DNA from: Calliopum simillimum
Lineage: Eukaryota; Arthropoda; Insecta; Diptera; Lauxaniidae
Length of the DNA: 64,000 nt
Direction of reading: 5' to 3'
Assembly (NCBI GenBank): GCA_951812925.1
Contig: OX638368.1
Span: forward strand, 154,490,492-154,554,491
Position numbers and translations under genes: made by a program. Shown here piece by piece: positions 35,636 through 47,280 of the stretch (positions are counted from its first letter, which is position 1; the number at the start of each line of letters is the position of its first letter). The notes beneath the pieces are model-generated. The model saw nothing but the letters and a program-made list of their open reading frames with translations. It was not told the origin of the DNA and made no database searches.

Positions 35636-36240
35636 CAGGAGAAAAAATTTCAAGCGCTTCTGAACCAAGCACTTTAAAAGCGCTTGTCCCCATATAAATT
35701 TAGAATCACTTACACAATGATTTTTTGTAAGGTTACAGTAAGAACAACATGGGTTCGAGCCCAGCGTGGGTGATTTTTTTTTACAATATTTGTTTTTTTT
35801 TAAATTTTTTTTATTTCACATTTCAATATTCCTTGCTCTCATTTATTTATTGTACTTTATTTTGGTCAAATTCTGTTTGGACAACTTTTGCTTAATTTAC
35901 AAATTTATTACATCTTCATCGTATCGGTCAATGTTGTGGTGGTCTAACGAGTTTGTAAATGTAAGTAAAATTAATATGTTTCTATCTATCATACGGATGA
36001 TCGTAGGTTCGTACCCTCCTGCGGTGGTTTAATTTTTTTTTTTTTTAATTGAAACAGTGCTTACTGCCGTATTACAAATAAGCTCTTATAAAGGCCTTTT
36101 TGCGTAAGGCTGCGGTAAGCTTAAGAGCGCTTACATCCTATGACATGCAATGTTAAAAAGAAAGAATAGTCCTTACGGAGCAGCAGCGCTTATAGATGAA
36201 AAAGAAGCACTTCAGAAGGGTTTTTGAAGAACTTTTTTTC
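35636..36240 (+). mobile_element. Composite repeat with two tRNA-like modules, copy 1
   Basis: Begins near AAGCGCTTCTGAACCAAGCA and ends near CAGCAGCGCTTATAGATGAA. Module 1 (about 35715-35780) has GGGTTCGAGCCCAG, a good pol III B box, followed by a T run. Module 2 (about 35930-36045) has TCTAACGAGTTTGTAAATG and a B-box-like AGGTTCGTACCCTCC followed by a T run. The same order occurs at 53250-55780. No protein is encoded. I interpret it as a SINE-like composite, or a foldback that captured tRNA-like units; the mobilising enzyme is unknown. Confidence 0.6.
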
Positions 36241-36635
36241 CCTTGGTTATGTATGTACGAGTATATACACTTACAAGCATCATACATTATTGTAAAACAA
36301 TGCTCTTTAAATGCAGCACTGCCATGCTTGAGTTTTCAATTATTTGCCGTTAATTTTATTGGCATAGAAACGCATGTTTGACATTTCATTCTCTGTCAGT
36401 TTGTCTGGCTGTCTATCACTTGTATCGTTCAATTTTATATATCAATTAAGCTTTGATAGTTTTGTTCAAAAGTTCAAAGACGTTATAAATTAATTAAATT
36501 CAATTGTTGACATTCGACTTTTGCAGTTGTAGATATTGATAGCATTTGTTGTTGATCAACAATGCTACAAATGGTATAAATCGATAGGTAAGAAAACGAT
36601 GTGGTCGGGCAAAGGTATATTTAGTAACGAGAAAA
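36241..36635. other. Non-coding stretch, nothing recognised
   Basis: AT-rich DNA; short open frames only. Confidence 0.35.
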
Positions 36636-36800
36636 GACCATAGCCGTCTTGGCTTTGGTGTTGGATAGTGAGTCATGGTCTCTGTTTTTGGCATTAAGTT
36701 TTGGAATCGGGATTAGTATTAGACTCTAAAAAATTTCTAAATAAATAAAAATTACCAAAACTTAAAAGCAGTCTTGGTCTTGATCTTGAAATTACGTCAG
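36636..36800. repeat. Dispersed TCTTGGTC-type repeat, copy 4
   Basis: Contains AAGACCATAGCCGTCTTGGC and CAGTCTTGGTCTTGATCTTG then GAAATTACGTCAGCGTC, the same phrases as the copies at 22.7 and 29.3 kb. It abuts the MITE at 36806. Confidence 0.6.
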
Positions 36801-36805
36801 CGTCA

Positions 36806-37056
36806 ATTAAGGAGTGGCCGTACCAAAGGGCCTAAGTACCATTATAAGGCAAAAGTAGTGTCATAATATGAATCGGTAGACACTTTGTTAGGAATAATTA
36901 AAATTGTTTTCTATTTTCATAAAAATTTTACTTGATGGTGTAGAATTGACGACATGATGTTGAAAAAATTATACCGGTCAAATAACTGATTAATATGGTA
37001 CTTTACTTTTGCCTCGTAATGGTACATAGGCCATTTGGTACGGCCACTCCTCAATT
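36806..37056. mobile_element. MITE with GAGGAGTGGCCGTACC ends, copy 2
   Basis: Left end AAGGAGTGGCCGTACCAAAG and right end the reverse complement of GAGGAGTGGCCGTACCAAAT, with about 40 bp of paired ends reaching GTACCATT. The interior shares GTCATAATATGAA and AAAATTATA...GGTCAAATAAC with copy 1 at 21200. Flanking AATTA/AATTA-like bases suggest a TTAA- or TA-type target, but the exact duplication is ambiguous. Confidence 0.85.
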
Positions 37057-37359
37057 ATGGTTGACTTTCATAGTGCAGAGTCCGGACCACACTTAAAAAG
37101 CCAAAAGTTTGTTTCAACGTTGTTTTTTCTCATAAAAAAGCAATGTTTTATCAACACAAAAACTCTTTTTTTTTATTATTTTGAAAAAACAAAGGCTGAA
37201 ACCACTGTTACTTTCAAAACATACGTCAAACAATCTTCAAGTTCTTACACCTATCTTTTAAAAGTTAGTTCTTACGAAAAAAATATTAATTACTGTGTTT
37301 CAGACTGTGAAGTTATCAGACTCTGCATTAGAAAATAATGTGCTTTTGAAAAAAAAAAA

Positions 37360-37560
37360 AAAAAAAATTACACTGAAAAAAAAAAAATGATGGTCCTTTT
37401 TTCTTTTTCAAAGTTATTTTATGGCTTGGTGCACACTTTTTATTTTTATTTTTTAAATATTTTTATTTAAAAGTAAATTTTATAGCAATTACTTTCCGGC
37501 CCTCAGAATTGTGGTATGTTTAACGGTTATCAAGTTATGAGTTTTTAAAGTTGTATAATG
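37360..37560. repeat. Dispersed repeat, third partial copy
   Basis: Shares TTTTATTTAAAAGTAAATTT, CTTTCCGGCCCTCAGAATTG and GTTATGAGTTTTTAAAGTTG with 34270-34400. Confidence 0.65.
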
Positions 37561-37637
37561 TTGTGTTTATCATCAGTCGTAAAAAAATCACACAAGGAAC
37601 ATTTCTACAAAAAATATTTACTCATTATATCTTGTTA

Positions 37638-37845
37638 TATCCTACACCCAGGGTACATTCACTTTGTTCATCCGTTTGCAACACAGAGAGGGAGGCGTGG
37701 TTGTTGTGGAAAAGTATGTATATTCTTGATCAGCGTCACCTCTTGAGTTGATATAGCCATGTCCGTCTGTCTGGCTGGCTGTCTGTGCGTGGAAATACAT
37801 TTAAAAAAAAAAAAATTGAGCAAGATAATTCCATGAGAGATTTTT
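37638..37845 (+). mobile_element. Helentron/mini-me-like element, 5' fragment
   Basis: Starts TATCCTACACCCAGGG, then has the dipteran core TTCTTGATCAGCGTCACCTC, GATATAGCCATGTCCGTCTG and a short GGCT/GTCT run, and fades after GAGCAAGATAATTCCATGA. The 140-bp internal repeats and the 3' hairpin seen at 53.6 and 54.6 kb are missing, so it is 3'-truncated. Confidence 0.75.
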
Positions 37846-38534
37846 CAAAAACTGATTTAAACCCACAAAAAAATATTTTACAAAAGACATGAAATTCTTA
37901 AAACTTAAGAATAACGCGTAAAAAAGTGTTATTAAAATGCAAATGATGAAATTTTGACTTTTTAGTGTTCAGGGACTAGTATACTGACAAAACAGTATGA
38001 CTATATACTTCAAAATTTGGTAATAATTAACAAATAATGTATTTGATATAGGCAAATCAAATATATTATTTGATGAGCGGCATATTTGAGGAATTTTATT
38101 GGTTCAATCGCATATTTGTTAATAATTATCAAATATATGTTTGAATATAAAGACCTTTATTTTTTTTGATTCAGGTCTTTGTTATTATTCATCTTTTTAT
38201 TAATAAGGAACTTACATGACTATATTTGCTTTGATCACGGCGACATCATAAAATATAATATATGCTATAAATTAAAAAAATCTTTTCTCTGAAGTTGCAA
38301 GAAAATTAAAAGAAAAACAAAAAAAAAATGTCTAACTGAGTGGAGATTGAACTCATTCCCCCAGGGCGCTTTTTGTTCTTTGTTAGATGCTACCATATGT
38401 TTACCAGCTTCATTTGTAACCTTGGTTCAATGCAATCGTTAGAGGGAATCCATGTATAGCGAATTGGAACCATGCCGCGCGTATTGAATTCTTTAGACCT
38501 CTGGACGCAATGACCGAATGTTCAAGTTCGCTGG

Positions 38535-38598
38535 AGAATTGAACCTACGACCTCTGCGTTGCTAATTGACGATCCTACTATCTGAGCTAAGCGTTATC
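38535..38598 (-). ncRNA. tRNA-derived module, minus strand
   Basis: On the minus strand GCTTAGCTCAGATAGTAGGA fits a pol III A box and GGTCGTAGGTTCAATTCTCC fits a B box, with normal tRNA-like spacing. It does not form a full cloverleaf acceptor stem that I can see, so it is a tRNA-derived repeat module and not a functional tRNA gene. Confidence 0.55.
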
Positions 38599-38825
38599 TT
38601 CAAAATCGATTTTCTAAATTTTATAACTATAAAAACGTATACAATTTAAATTTAGCCAACTTGATCATTTAAAAATCTTGATAAAATTTCTTGACAAAAA
38701 TTTTATCAAGTAATCACAGAATCAGGCTGTTAATATAAGTTGTTTTGAAAAAATGTCAGTATATTTTTGAAGTTTTTCAATACTTTTTTAATTTTTTGTA
38801 TGACTTTTTGTTCAAAATAAATGTA

Positions 38826-38905
38826 GAAAGAGTTAGCTCAATGCGTAAGACGTTTGGCCGATAACCTGGGGGAGTAGGTTCAATTCCCAGACAAGAAAGT
38901 TTTTT
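38826..38905 (+). ncRNA. tRNA-derived module, plus strand, with T-run terminator
   Basis: GAGTTAGCTCAATGCGTAAG (A-box region) and GAGTAGGTTCAATTCCCAGA (B-box region) are followed by a run of T residues suitable as a pol III terminator. It resembles the minus-strand modules at 38535 and, in the B-box part, at 38330-38372. No acceptor stem is evident. Confidence 0.55.
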
Positions 38906-39005
38906 TTTTGAATATTTTATTTTTTAGAGTGCACTCGAACCCCAAGGTCCAACTAAGGCGCATTAACCGAAATTTGTTAATTATTAACAAATATTTTCTA
39001 GAATG

Positions 39006-41425
39006 TTCAATCAAATATATTTCTGTGAGGGAAACATAATCTTTTCTCAGTGTAGTGAAATTTTATAGCAAGTATTTTTGTGGTACACGTTGACTCCGTA
39101 TTCCCCTGTTTTACGTGCAATTTTTGTACTTCTTAAAGAAAGGGGTAAAAACTACGCATATTAGGGAGATGTAGAGTATTAAAGACTTTTACAAAAGTTT
39201 GCTGAACACAAGTTAAACCTAAGATCTAAGCATCGTCGATTTTACACAAGAATTCGTTAAAAGGCAGGAACTTTGATTCCCCTAAAAAGAAATCAGACGT
39301 AAGCTTTCAAAACGCTGAAACAAGTGTACATCTTTTAGTCCTCTTTACCAAAACCCATTGTCAGAATCTTGTTATTTTGTAAAAAACCTTAAATTGTTGT
39401 ACGGTGTTATTTTTAAAAGAATTTCTTTTAAAAAATTTTCTCAAACTGATCGAAAACTGCGCCTAATCTGGCCAACAAGCTGCACCTTCGTTAATTTGTA
39501 TTTTATTTTTTAGTCACTTCAATATTTCTTTTGAACAAAAATTTATGAGTTTTTTAATAAGTCAAACTTTTTTTTTCATTTCAGTTATGGATGTTGTCCA
39601 CAGCGTATGCAGTAGAAAATTTGAACTTGCAGAAAGAAAAATTTGTATCTAACTTTAACAGCATTCTATTTCTAGTCTGTACACTCTTCCCTCAAAAGTT
39701 AATATTTGTACAAAACATTAAAAATCAACATTAACATTCACATTAACATTATTATAGTACGTACAGTACAGAGTAATAAATGTAATTTTAACAACAGCAA
39801 CATTTCTAATAACAATTAGAAAAATAATGGTACAAAAATATAATGGAAAACGCTAATCATAAAAATTATATGAAATACAATAGCAAAATATAAAGAATAT
39901 ACAAAAGAAATTGTTTAGGAAAAACAATAGCAATAACAACAACAACTAAAGTAGCAGTAATTATAGCAACAACAACAATAACAACAATGTTAACAGTAAT
40001 AACAATAACGCTATCATCAAAAAGTTGTTGTCAATAAAACGATTTATTAATACAACAGCAACAGCAATGAATTTCATAATAAACGTAAACAGAAAATACG
40101 AAAAAAATTCAGGCGAAAAGTACAAGTAAAATGCAATAAAAAACAAAGCACAAAACAACAAGAACACAACATAAATGAAACATTAAAGCAACTGCAAATG
40201 TCCATGAAAATTACCTGGGAAAAGTCCATTGAAAAACTCAAAAAAAAAAAAAAAAATATTACACAAAAACAGGAAACTGCACAAAGAAAAACTCACATAA
40301 AAACTGGCCTATAAAAAAGTTTTAACATTAAATAAACGTTGCCTAACTTTGGGCGCTACCGCAAAGTGTAGTTGGCAGAAAGAAACACAAAATATGGCCA
40401 CAGTCGATAGCTCAGTGCACTGTCCTTGTTGTGATAACCACAGCGGCACACCAGCTAGTTAATGCAGTTATTAAATGCTTGAGTGGGTGAACGAAATGGT
40501 GAGGAATGGAATGTCAATTAGTGAAAATATGTGGTCACCATTTTTTTTCTTTTTTTTTAATATATTTTTTATGGCAGAGATTTTTTGACAATTTTTATCG
40601 CACATTAAGTTAAGTAACTTTGTTGTTGCTTTATTTTTATAAACTGCTACGATCCAATTACATTTTTTAATTTAATCTCACGCATAATTTGCTTGGAGCA
40701 GTTTATCGATGCGTTTATTTTTTAATCGTAATTTTTTTTAGTAATCGTGGTGTGACAATTTAAAGAAATTGCATGTTCAATGAGGTTTGTCAAATTTACA
40801 ACATCATTGGATTTTGAATATTTTTATTCATTGGCATAAGTTGTGCGTAATGTGCCATGTAATTTTTATGATTTTGCTTTAAAACAAGAATTTCACTTTT
40901 CTAAGTACTAGTGCCGCAGGAGATATTGTGTTAGAAACCCCCTGCTGCCCAAGTGCTTATCAAAGAGATTCTGTTGACAACTAAGTAAATGAAATATACA
41001 AATAAGTGATTTAAGAGCTTGGGTGCGAAATATCTTCCAATCCTTATTCCTGCCAATGACAACAAAACTTTTGAATCTAATGGAAAACCTATTCTTCACT
41101 GCGGCTCTAAATGCTTTATTAAGCTTTTGACAAGTGTCGGATAAATGTTGGAGAGCGCAAAAGACACACGATGAAAGAGTTTTGTGGAGATTCCATGTTT
41201 AGGGAGAAATAAAGCACCCAAGGAGAAGAAGACGATATGTAAATAACCCTCGTAAAACATGGATTTTTTTTTTTTTTAAATTTCTGCGCAGATTTTAATT
41301 CAAAAAAAAAAAAAATTACACACTGAAGAGAAATGTTATAAACAATTTCGACTACAATGGAAAAATATGAGCAAAGAAATGTATTGTAAAAAAATAATAA
41401 AAAAATTTTGGAAAATATTGAGCCC
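39006..41425. other. Non-coding stretch, no gene recognised
   Basis: Includes a CAA/AACAA-rich part at 39890-40060. A possible 3' splice site (TTTCATTTCAG at about 39584) is not followed by a long open frame in any obvious reading. Confidence 0.35.
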
Positions 41426-41429
41426 CGAA

Positions 41430-42496
41430 TTGGTTCGGGTGTGGGCACCCCTCTTTTTTACTTTAAAGCATGTGTTTTACTGAAATATTGTCTTGGATGC
41501 CAACGTTACTAATCTAAATTGTATTCTATGCTTTTTACGTTTTTTTAGTTAGAGGAAAGAACCAAAAGGTTCATTAAAGATATCGCAGAAGAAGCTGATT
41601 CAAAAGCTGCTGGAAAAAAATAAAAATAAGAACTTAGGGACGACAATCAAGTGAGTCTGTTAAAATCATGGTATCATGCATCGATCGATCGAAATGTTTT
41701 CGGCGAAGCTGATTTTGTTGAAGCCGCTGAGCAGAACAGCAAAGCTATCGCTGAGAATTAAATGGGCGAGGGAGATGTTGTCAACATACTTAAGCCATCT
41801 AAGTCTTCCGTTTCCCGCGACACGTCAGTGAACAGCATTTTGGATGAGTTCGGCTCGTTGCAAGGTGCGGTGTTGACTTCTCCGGAAGTTCTACTCAATT
41901 TAAAACTGAAAGAAGCGGTGAGGACAGTGAGGAGGGGAGGTCCTCTGGCAAAGCACGCGGAGAAATCCACGGCTGAACGCGCCACGGCAGACAACTCAGC
42001 GTCATCGAGTGTGGACTAATTAGACCTGGACTTTTGCATAATTTGTTTTAAGCTGTTACCGCGCAAATTGATCCCCAACAACTCTGTAAAATGTATCGAT
42101 TGCAAACGGCTCGTTCAATTAAAGTGCGCTAATATGCAAGCCAGCTATTTTACTTGAATTCATTGCACTTCAGATAATGAATATGTGTGAATCAATGTGT
42201 CAAGAATAAAATAATTTTGCATTTTTCTCCATTTGATTGAGTTTTACTTCATGTTTTCCCATTTGTAGCCGATTTTCTAAGGGTGCCCACAACCAAACCA
42301 AAACTTTTTTTTTTTTTTTCAAAAATGATCACTTCACTATTTTTATGATATAATTTTTCAAACTGACGAAAAAATTTACTTTCTTCACCAATAGTTAGCT
42401 TAGGTCTCTAGCTTTCCATTGATTTTTATATGTATACATTTGGTCAAAAGTTATGAGTCGAAAACAAAACGGTGCCCACACCCAGTTATCTTCCCC
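41430..42496 (+). mobile_element. Pogo-like remnant with GGGTGTGGGCACC motifs
   Basis: Right end reads, on the minus strand, GGGGAAGATAACTGGGTGTG followed by GGCACC, next to TA at 42497-42498. The 13-bp motif occurs at 41437-41450 and, inverted, at 42281-42290 and 42471-42483. The left end seems truncated, so its limit is approximate. It encloses a C-terminal transposase-like remnant with a decayed PHD finger. The pattern (TA, G-rich end, subterminal motif copies) matches the elements at 12.3 and 16.8 kb. Confidence 0.55.
41546..42190 (+). pseudogene. C-terminal transposase-like remnant with decayed PHD finger
   Basis: After an intron-like TTTTTTTAG at 41545 the sequence reads LEERTKRFIKDIAEEADSKA, has stops near 41620, and continues in an open frame at 41762-42019 with ILDEFGSLQGAVLTSPEVLL. 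Beyond a TAA it reads LDFCIICFKLLPRKL, VKCIDCKRLVQLKCANMQ and then a TGA followed by IHC. The Cys pairs fit a C4HC3 PHD finger, with Gln where the His is expected and a stop where the seventh Cys should be. PHD fingers end some insect pogo-like transposases, so that is the likely origin. The DDE domain is not present. Confidence 0.5.
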
Positions 42497-42498
42497 TA

Positions 42499-45400
42499 TT
42501 GCCGTCTAAGTCTTCTTGGAATGTTTTGGTTATCACAAATTGTTATTAACGATTATGATGATCGCGTATATCTGTTGGCATATCGCAATGTTTTGATTTC
42601 GATTAAGTTAAGTGGGTCTTCTTGATTTTGTTCTTGTAAAGTGCAGTAGAACAAAATAAGTTTGTTTTTAATAAAAAATTTTAAAAACAACCAAACCATC
42701 TTAATAATCAATAAAATAAAAAACACCTACGTTACAAAATTTGGGGTATTCTTTAAAACGTGTAAAATAACGAGTTTGTTTTCAGGAACGCACCTTACTG
42801 CAAACTTGTAATCAAGAGCGTTAATCACATGTTTGACAGTTTGATCAGTATTGCTTTCTACACTATTTTTATTAGGTTGTAAAAATAAATAAAAATGGCG
42901 CGAAAAAGTGTAAAAATTATACTTAAACTGAGCTATGAAGAAAATGCCTTCAGCTTTGACTTGCGTCGTCCATTAAAATGAACTCAATATTGTGTACAAA
43001 ACGGTCGTACAGCTTTCGTGGGCGAGTTTTAGCAGTTATGTTTTGCTTATCGTTCCTATTTGGTGCCTGTAGTACTTTATATGATTAAAAACCTTTCTCT
43101 CTGCAAACTTTCTGTACGTTTCCGGGCGACATATGCACTTTTTGAGCCACATCTCTAATTTAGAATCTAGTACTTTTTTCATAGGGACTAAAGTTCAGTT
43201 AAGTACGGAAGCTACCGTTGATTTTGCAATATTTATACAAATGTGCAAAATCATGTTTTTTGCGCACAATTAAATCTAGCGCATTTTCTTTCGATGAACT
43301 TATTTTGAAAACTATTCAAAATTCTAAAAAACCAATGATGATGAAGAATGATGAAGAATGATGAAGAATTCTTAGACGATTTCATCTGTTACGTTTGCTT
43401 TTACTGTAATATATAACACCACACTCTTTGTTTACTGTGACTACTTTTTTTCGAGTACATAACTTAGGTACCCATGTACATATATACTTACATTATCCAG
43501 CTGATTGACTGATCTGCCGGGAACGACAACACATTACATACCACTGTGCAGCGGCATTGTTATAAGTTGTTGTTGTTGTCTATGCACGTGTTTGCTATTG
43601 TTGTTGTTTGTTACTGGCATACAACTACTTACTCCAGCGACACATACAAATTGCCTAATTAAGCTATCGACAAAGTGAAATTAATTCCATTTGCGTTCCT
43701 TGAATTGCAATGAAGCAAAATCATAAGCAGCATCCTTCGCAGTGGCAGCAAAGGATTTCGCGCTAAGCACAGAAGCGATGGCAACTGTAATTGCGGTCTT
43801 GCGTGGGTGTCGTGTTGTCGTGTATTGCTCATATGCGTGTTTGTGCGCTTCTTCCTCCCCGTCTGAGTGTTTGTGGTTGTGTGCATGTGTTGCTCTGTTT
43901 GTGGTCATTTTGTTAAACAAACACCGTTCGCCACCAACAATTGTTAGCAGCCAGCAACAGCAACAGCAACGACAGCAACAACTGCTGGACAACATTTGAA
44001 TTTGCCAGTGTACGACCTCTACTACCCCGTTGCACTTCATGAAGATGTTGATAAGATGTATTGTTGTTTAAGCATTTCTGTAATTGCAATTGTTGTTGTT
44101 GCTGTATTTGTTGTTCTCATTATGACATTTGTTGTTGTTGTTGCCCTTCTTGAGCATTGTTGTAATGTGGTGGTGTTTGTGCATAATCTTAGTGCTACAA
44201 TTGTGTATTGTTAGATGATTTTATCCCTGAATGCGCTTGACAAGTTGCCATGGATGGTAGCAAATTCAAATGTGCAAACATTGTGAGTGTCAAAGTTTAA
44301 AGCGATGAAATTGGTTCATCTGCATTCAGTCAACAATATTAAATTGAAAGAAGGACTTTGGTATTGAGCCTGAATAGCTTTTTATGGTGATATCTAGTTC
44401 GATTTTTGACATTTGTTTTAAAATATCAAAATAAAACAAAACATTTCTTCACATTTCTACCAAAAGATAATTATTTGAAAATTTTCTGCCTGGAATCTTT
44501 GATTTAAGATAAAAATATGCTTCTGCGTGATCGACTTATATAAGATTAATGTTGTTCATACATCAGGCATTGTAGAAAAAGTAGTTCAGTCTTTAAAATA
44601 CAATATCTCCAAATCGACTTTTGTTTTAGACGGAATTACTTTTGAAATGAATTCACCCAAAGGAACGTATAATGCTTTAGAACCTTTTAAAGATTGTTCA
44701 GTTTTGTGTATTTGCACAGCTTTTCAATGCATGATTTTTTCTCTCTTTTTTTTCCTTTTGTTCTGATGTATTCTGCTTCCGGTTGTTTGCTACTGTTGTT
44801 ATGGTATTGTTTAAAGCGAACGGAAGTTAGCTTGGAAATTTCAAATATTCTGTTCGAGAGGAAATTTAATTACTAAGAGAAAATTACTGGCTTGAGAATG
44901 CACTGTGAGAAAAACTTTTACGGAATGTTACAAAAAATCAAAGTTTTCATTTACTTTAAATAATTAAATTAATATTGTTAAAAGAAATCAATTAGTATGT
45001 ATAGGATGTGAAATAAACGGAAGCTGTTCAGCAAAGTAGCAATAAACAGCAAAAACTTCAATAGCCAAAAAAAAAAAAAAAAAACTTAGTGTTCTGGCCG
45101 CTGGCTTGAGCTATAAACCAGGAGCCACAGAATTGTTTTTTGTTTGGGGAAATGTGGATGTCAAAGGTTTACCTTTTTCACTTTTAGGTTGGAGGCAGCG
45201 AGCTTGATCATTTGTTTAATTGATGCTTGATGGCGCTCGCCGATGAACTCCTTTGACACCTCTTAGAATTCTCCACTGAAAAACTTCAAAAACGTTGAAA
45301 AACCTCAGCCACTGAGAACTTCGATGAAAGAAAGTATAACCCGGACAAAGGAAAACTCTTATTGTTGAGGTTTAAACAAACTCTTTAATGAGTATTAAAA

Positions 45401-45855
45401 AATAGATATTTACACTTATTTTAAAGGTTTATATATTTATAATACTTCAGCTGCAGCTGCTCGTGTTGTTGTTAGATTAATTTATAAAAACGAATGAAGG
45501 AAGAAAGCAAAATAAGAAAGAACTTTGACAGATATGAACTGTGGGGCACTGTTTGTTAAGCAATGGAATTGCGTTGCCAACTAGGGGGATTTATCCCTCC
45601 TTTTGGGGATTATGCGTGTTCGCATAAACACTTAGGTATATGTAATCATAGCACAAATCGGTTCTACCAATATGTTAAATTTATTATACGTACAGTTTTA
45701 GAATGTTCCTAAAGTTACTCTTTTGTTTTTTTCTTAAATAAAATTTCTTTGAACGCGTTGTGGGTAAAATTCAAAAATGCTACAAAACATTTAACTTTTA
45801 TTTATATTTGATTATTTCAAAAACCAAAAAGAGGAAAATTTTGAAAAAAATTATG
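42499..45855. other. Non-coding stretch, no gene recognised
   Basis: Contains a GATGAAGAAT triplicate at 43336-43370 and GTT/GTG-rich runs at 43560-44180. Open frames on both strands at 43659-44214 overlap one another and are repeat-driven. A frame after ATG near 42895 (ARKSVKIILKLSYEENAFSF) is short and unrecognised. Confidence 0.35.
43560..44180. repeat. GTT/CAA-rich low-complexity region
   Basis: Repeated GTTGTTGTT, CAACAGCAACAGCAAC and GTTGTTGTTGTTGCC stretches. Overlapping open frames in it are Cys-, Val- or Gln-rich according to strand. Confidence 0.7.
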
Positions 45856-47280
45856 TATCCACACATAGTCTATGAAGCAATCCACGCCAAGGGTATCAGC
45901 TCAAAATTTTTTTTCTCCGATTTCGCTCAAATTTGGCAATGTGGTCCTAGTACCATTTGTTGTTAAAATACAGGGTCTTGAAGTTGGCGTTTTTAGTCAT
46001 TTTCATGAAAAGGGTGTTTTTTTCAAAAATTTATAGCTTACACTAAAGTTTGTAAATTGATAAATCTAAGTTACTGGTCCCATTCATTTTAAAGCGTTCT
46101 TTTTATAAAAAAATATTTCTTCTTTCTTCTTCACCAAAATTTTTTACACTTAAAAATACTTTTGAATTTTTTTTAAAAAAACCCCCCTTTAAATTGTTTT
46201 TAAAAGTACTTTAAATTAAAGCATAATTTATTAGCATTAAAATGATGTATGACTCAAAATGGGATTCGGACGCCACATGGGAGTGAAAAAAGATTTCAAA
46301 ATGGTCATATGTCGTTTTGTGATAAATTCGCTAAAATTCTGAAACTAATCAAAATATGTTATCGAAAAGGGTCTCTCGGATCTAGTTTCGGAGATATAGC
46401 CATCGGAAGATTCGGATATATCTTCTATGAAAACCTCTATGAGTTTGGAACCACTGGATGGATTTGAAAAATATTGGTGTCATATGAAAGGTATTTTATT
46501 GTTCTTGTTGTTGTTGATGTATTTGTTGTTATAATTGAAAAATTTCTCAAAAAGGTAATATCTCCAAAACTATGAATCCAATTGAAAACATTTCCACATT
46601 TTTATAGGTTGTTAAAATACCTTTCATATGACACCAATATTTTTTAAATCCATCCAGGGGTTCCCAACTTATAGCGGTTTTCATAGAAGATATATCCGGA
46701 TCTTTCGATGGCTATAACTTCGAAACTAGGTCCGAGAGACCCTTTTTGATCACATATTCTTCTTAAGGGCTAAGAATTCAATGATAAAAAATTAGCTTCA
46801 GAATTTTATCGAATTTATCACTAAACGACACATGAACCCCATTTTGCCCTCCATATGACCATGAAATCTTTTTTCCCAGACGTTCTGGAAAAAAACGGAC
46901 CCCAGATTCAGATTTAGGACGTCAAAGTCCCTAGGAAACACATAGTCTAGTCAAAACGCCATGACATTTTTTTTTTTGTAAGCCTGTGTAATTTTTTCAA
47001 AAATGTTTCAAAAATTCCAAAAACATTCACACATATTTCTTAGATGATTCGAAGCATTTTTTGCCTAGTACACTTTATACGTAAGATGCTTTCCTCTCGG
47101 TTAAAAAAAGATTTTTGCCTTCCGCGGGCGTTCAAAAGCCAAAAACTCCCATGTGGCGTCCGAATCCCATCTTGACTCATACGTCATTTTAAAGCTTTTA
47201 AATTATGCTTTTATTTGAAGTACTTTTAAAAAAAAAATCTAAGTGGGAGTTTTTTAAAAAAAATTCAAAAGTATTTTTAA

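Larger units (their letters stand above)
38020..39005. mobile_element. Composite repeat with AT palindromes and tRNA-like modules
   Basis: Framed by the palindromic phrase TTTGTTAATTATTAACAAA-like at about 38026 and 38976, with another at about 38122. It contains three tRNA-like pol III modules (about 38330-38372 minus, 38535-38598 minus, 38826-38905 plus). No coding sequence. Its borders are approximate. Confidence 0.5.

Noticed and set aside
38826..38905. Functional tRNA gene
   Set aside because: A and B boxes are present but no acceptor stem or complete cloverleaf; similar modules recur in repeats.
39584..39660. Exon after a good 3' splice site
   Set aside because: No reading frame stays open far with convincing composition, and no downstream donor fits.
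43659..44214. Several overlapping frames, Cys-, Val- or Gln-rich
   Set aside because: Repeat-driven on both strands, no domain, no splice context.
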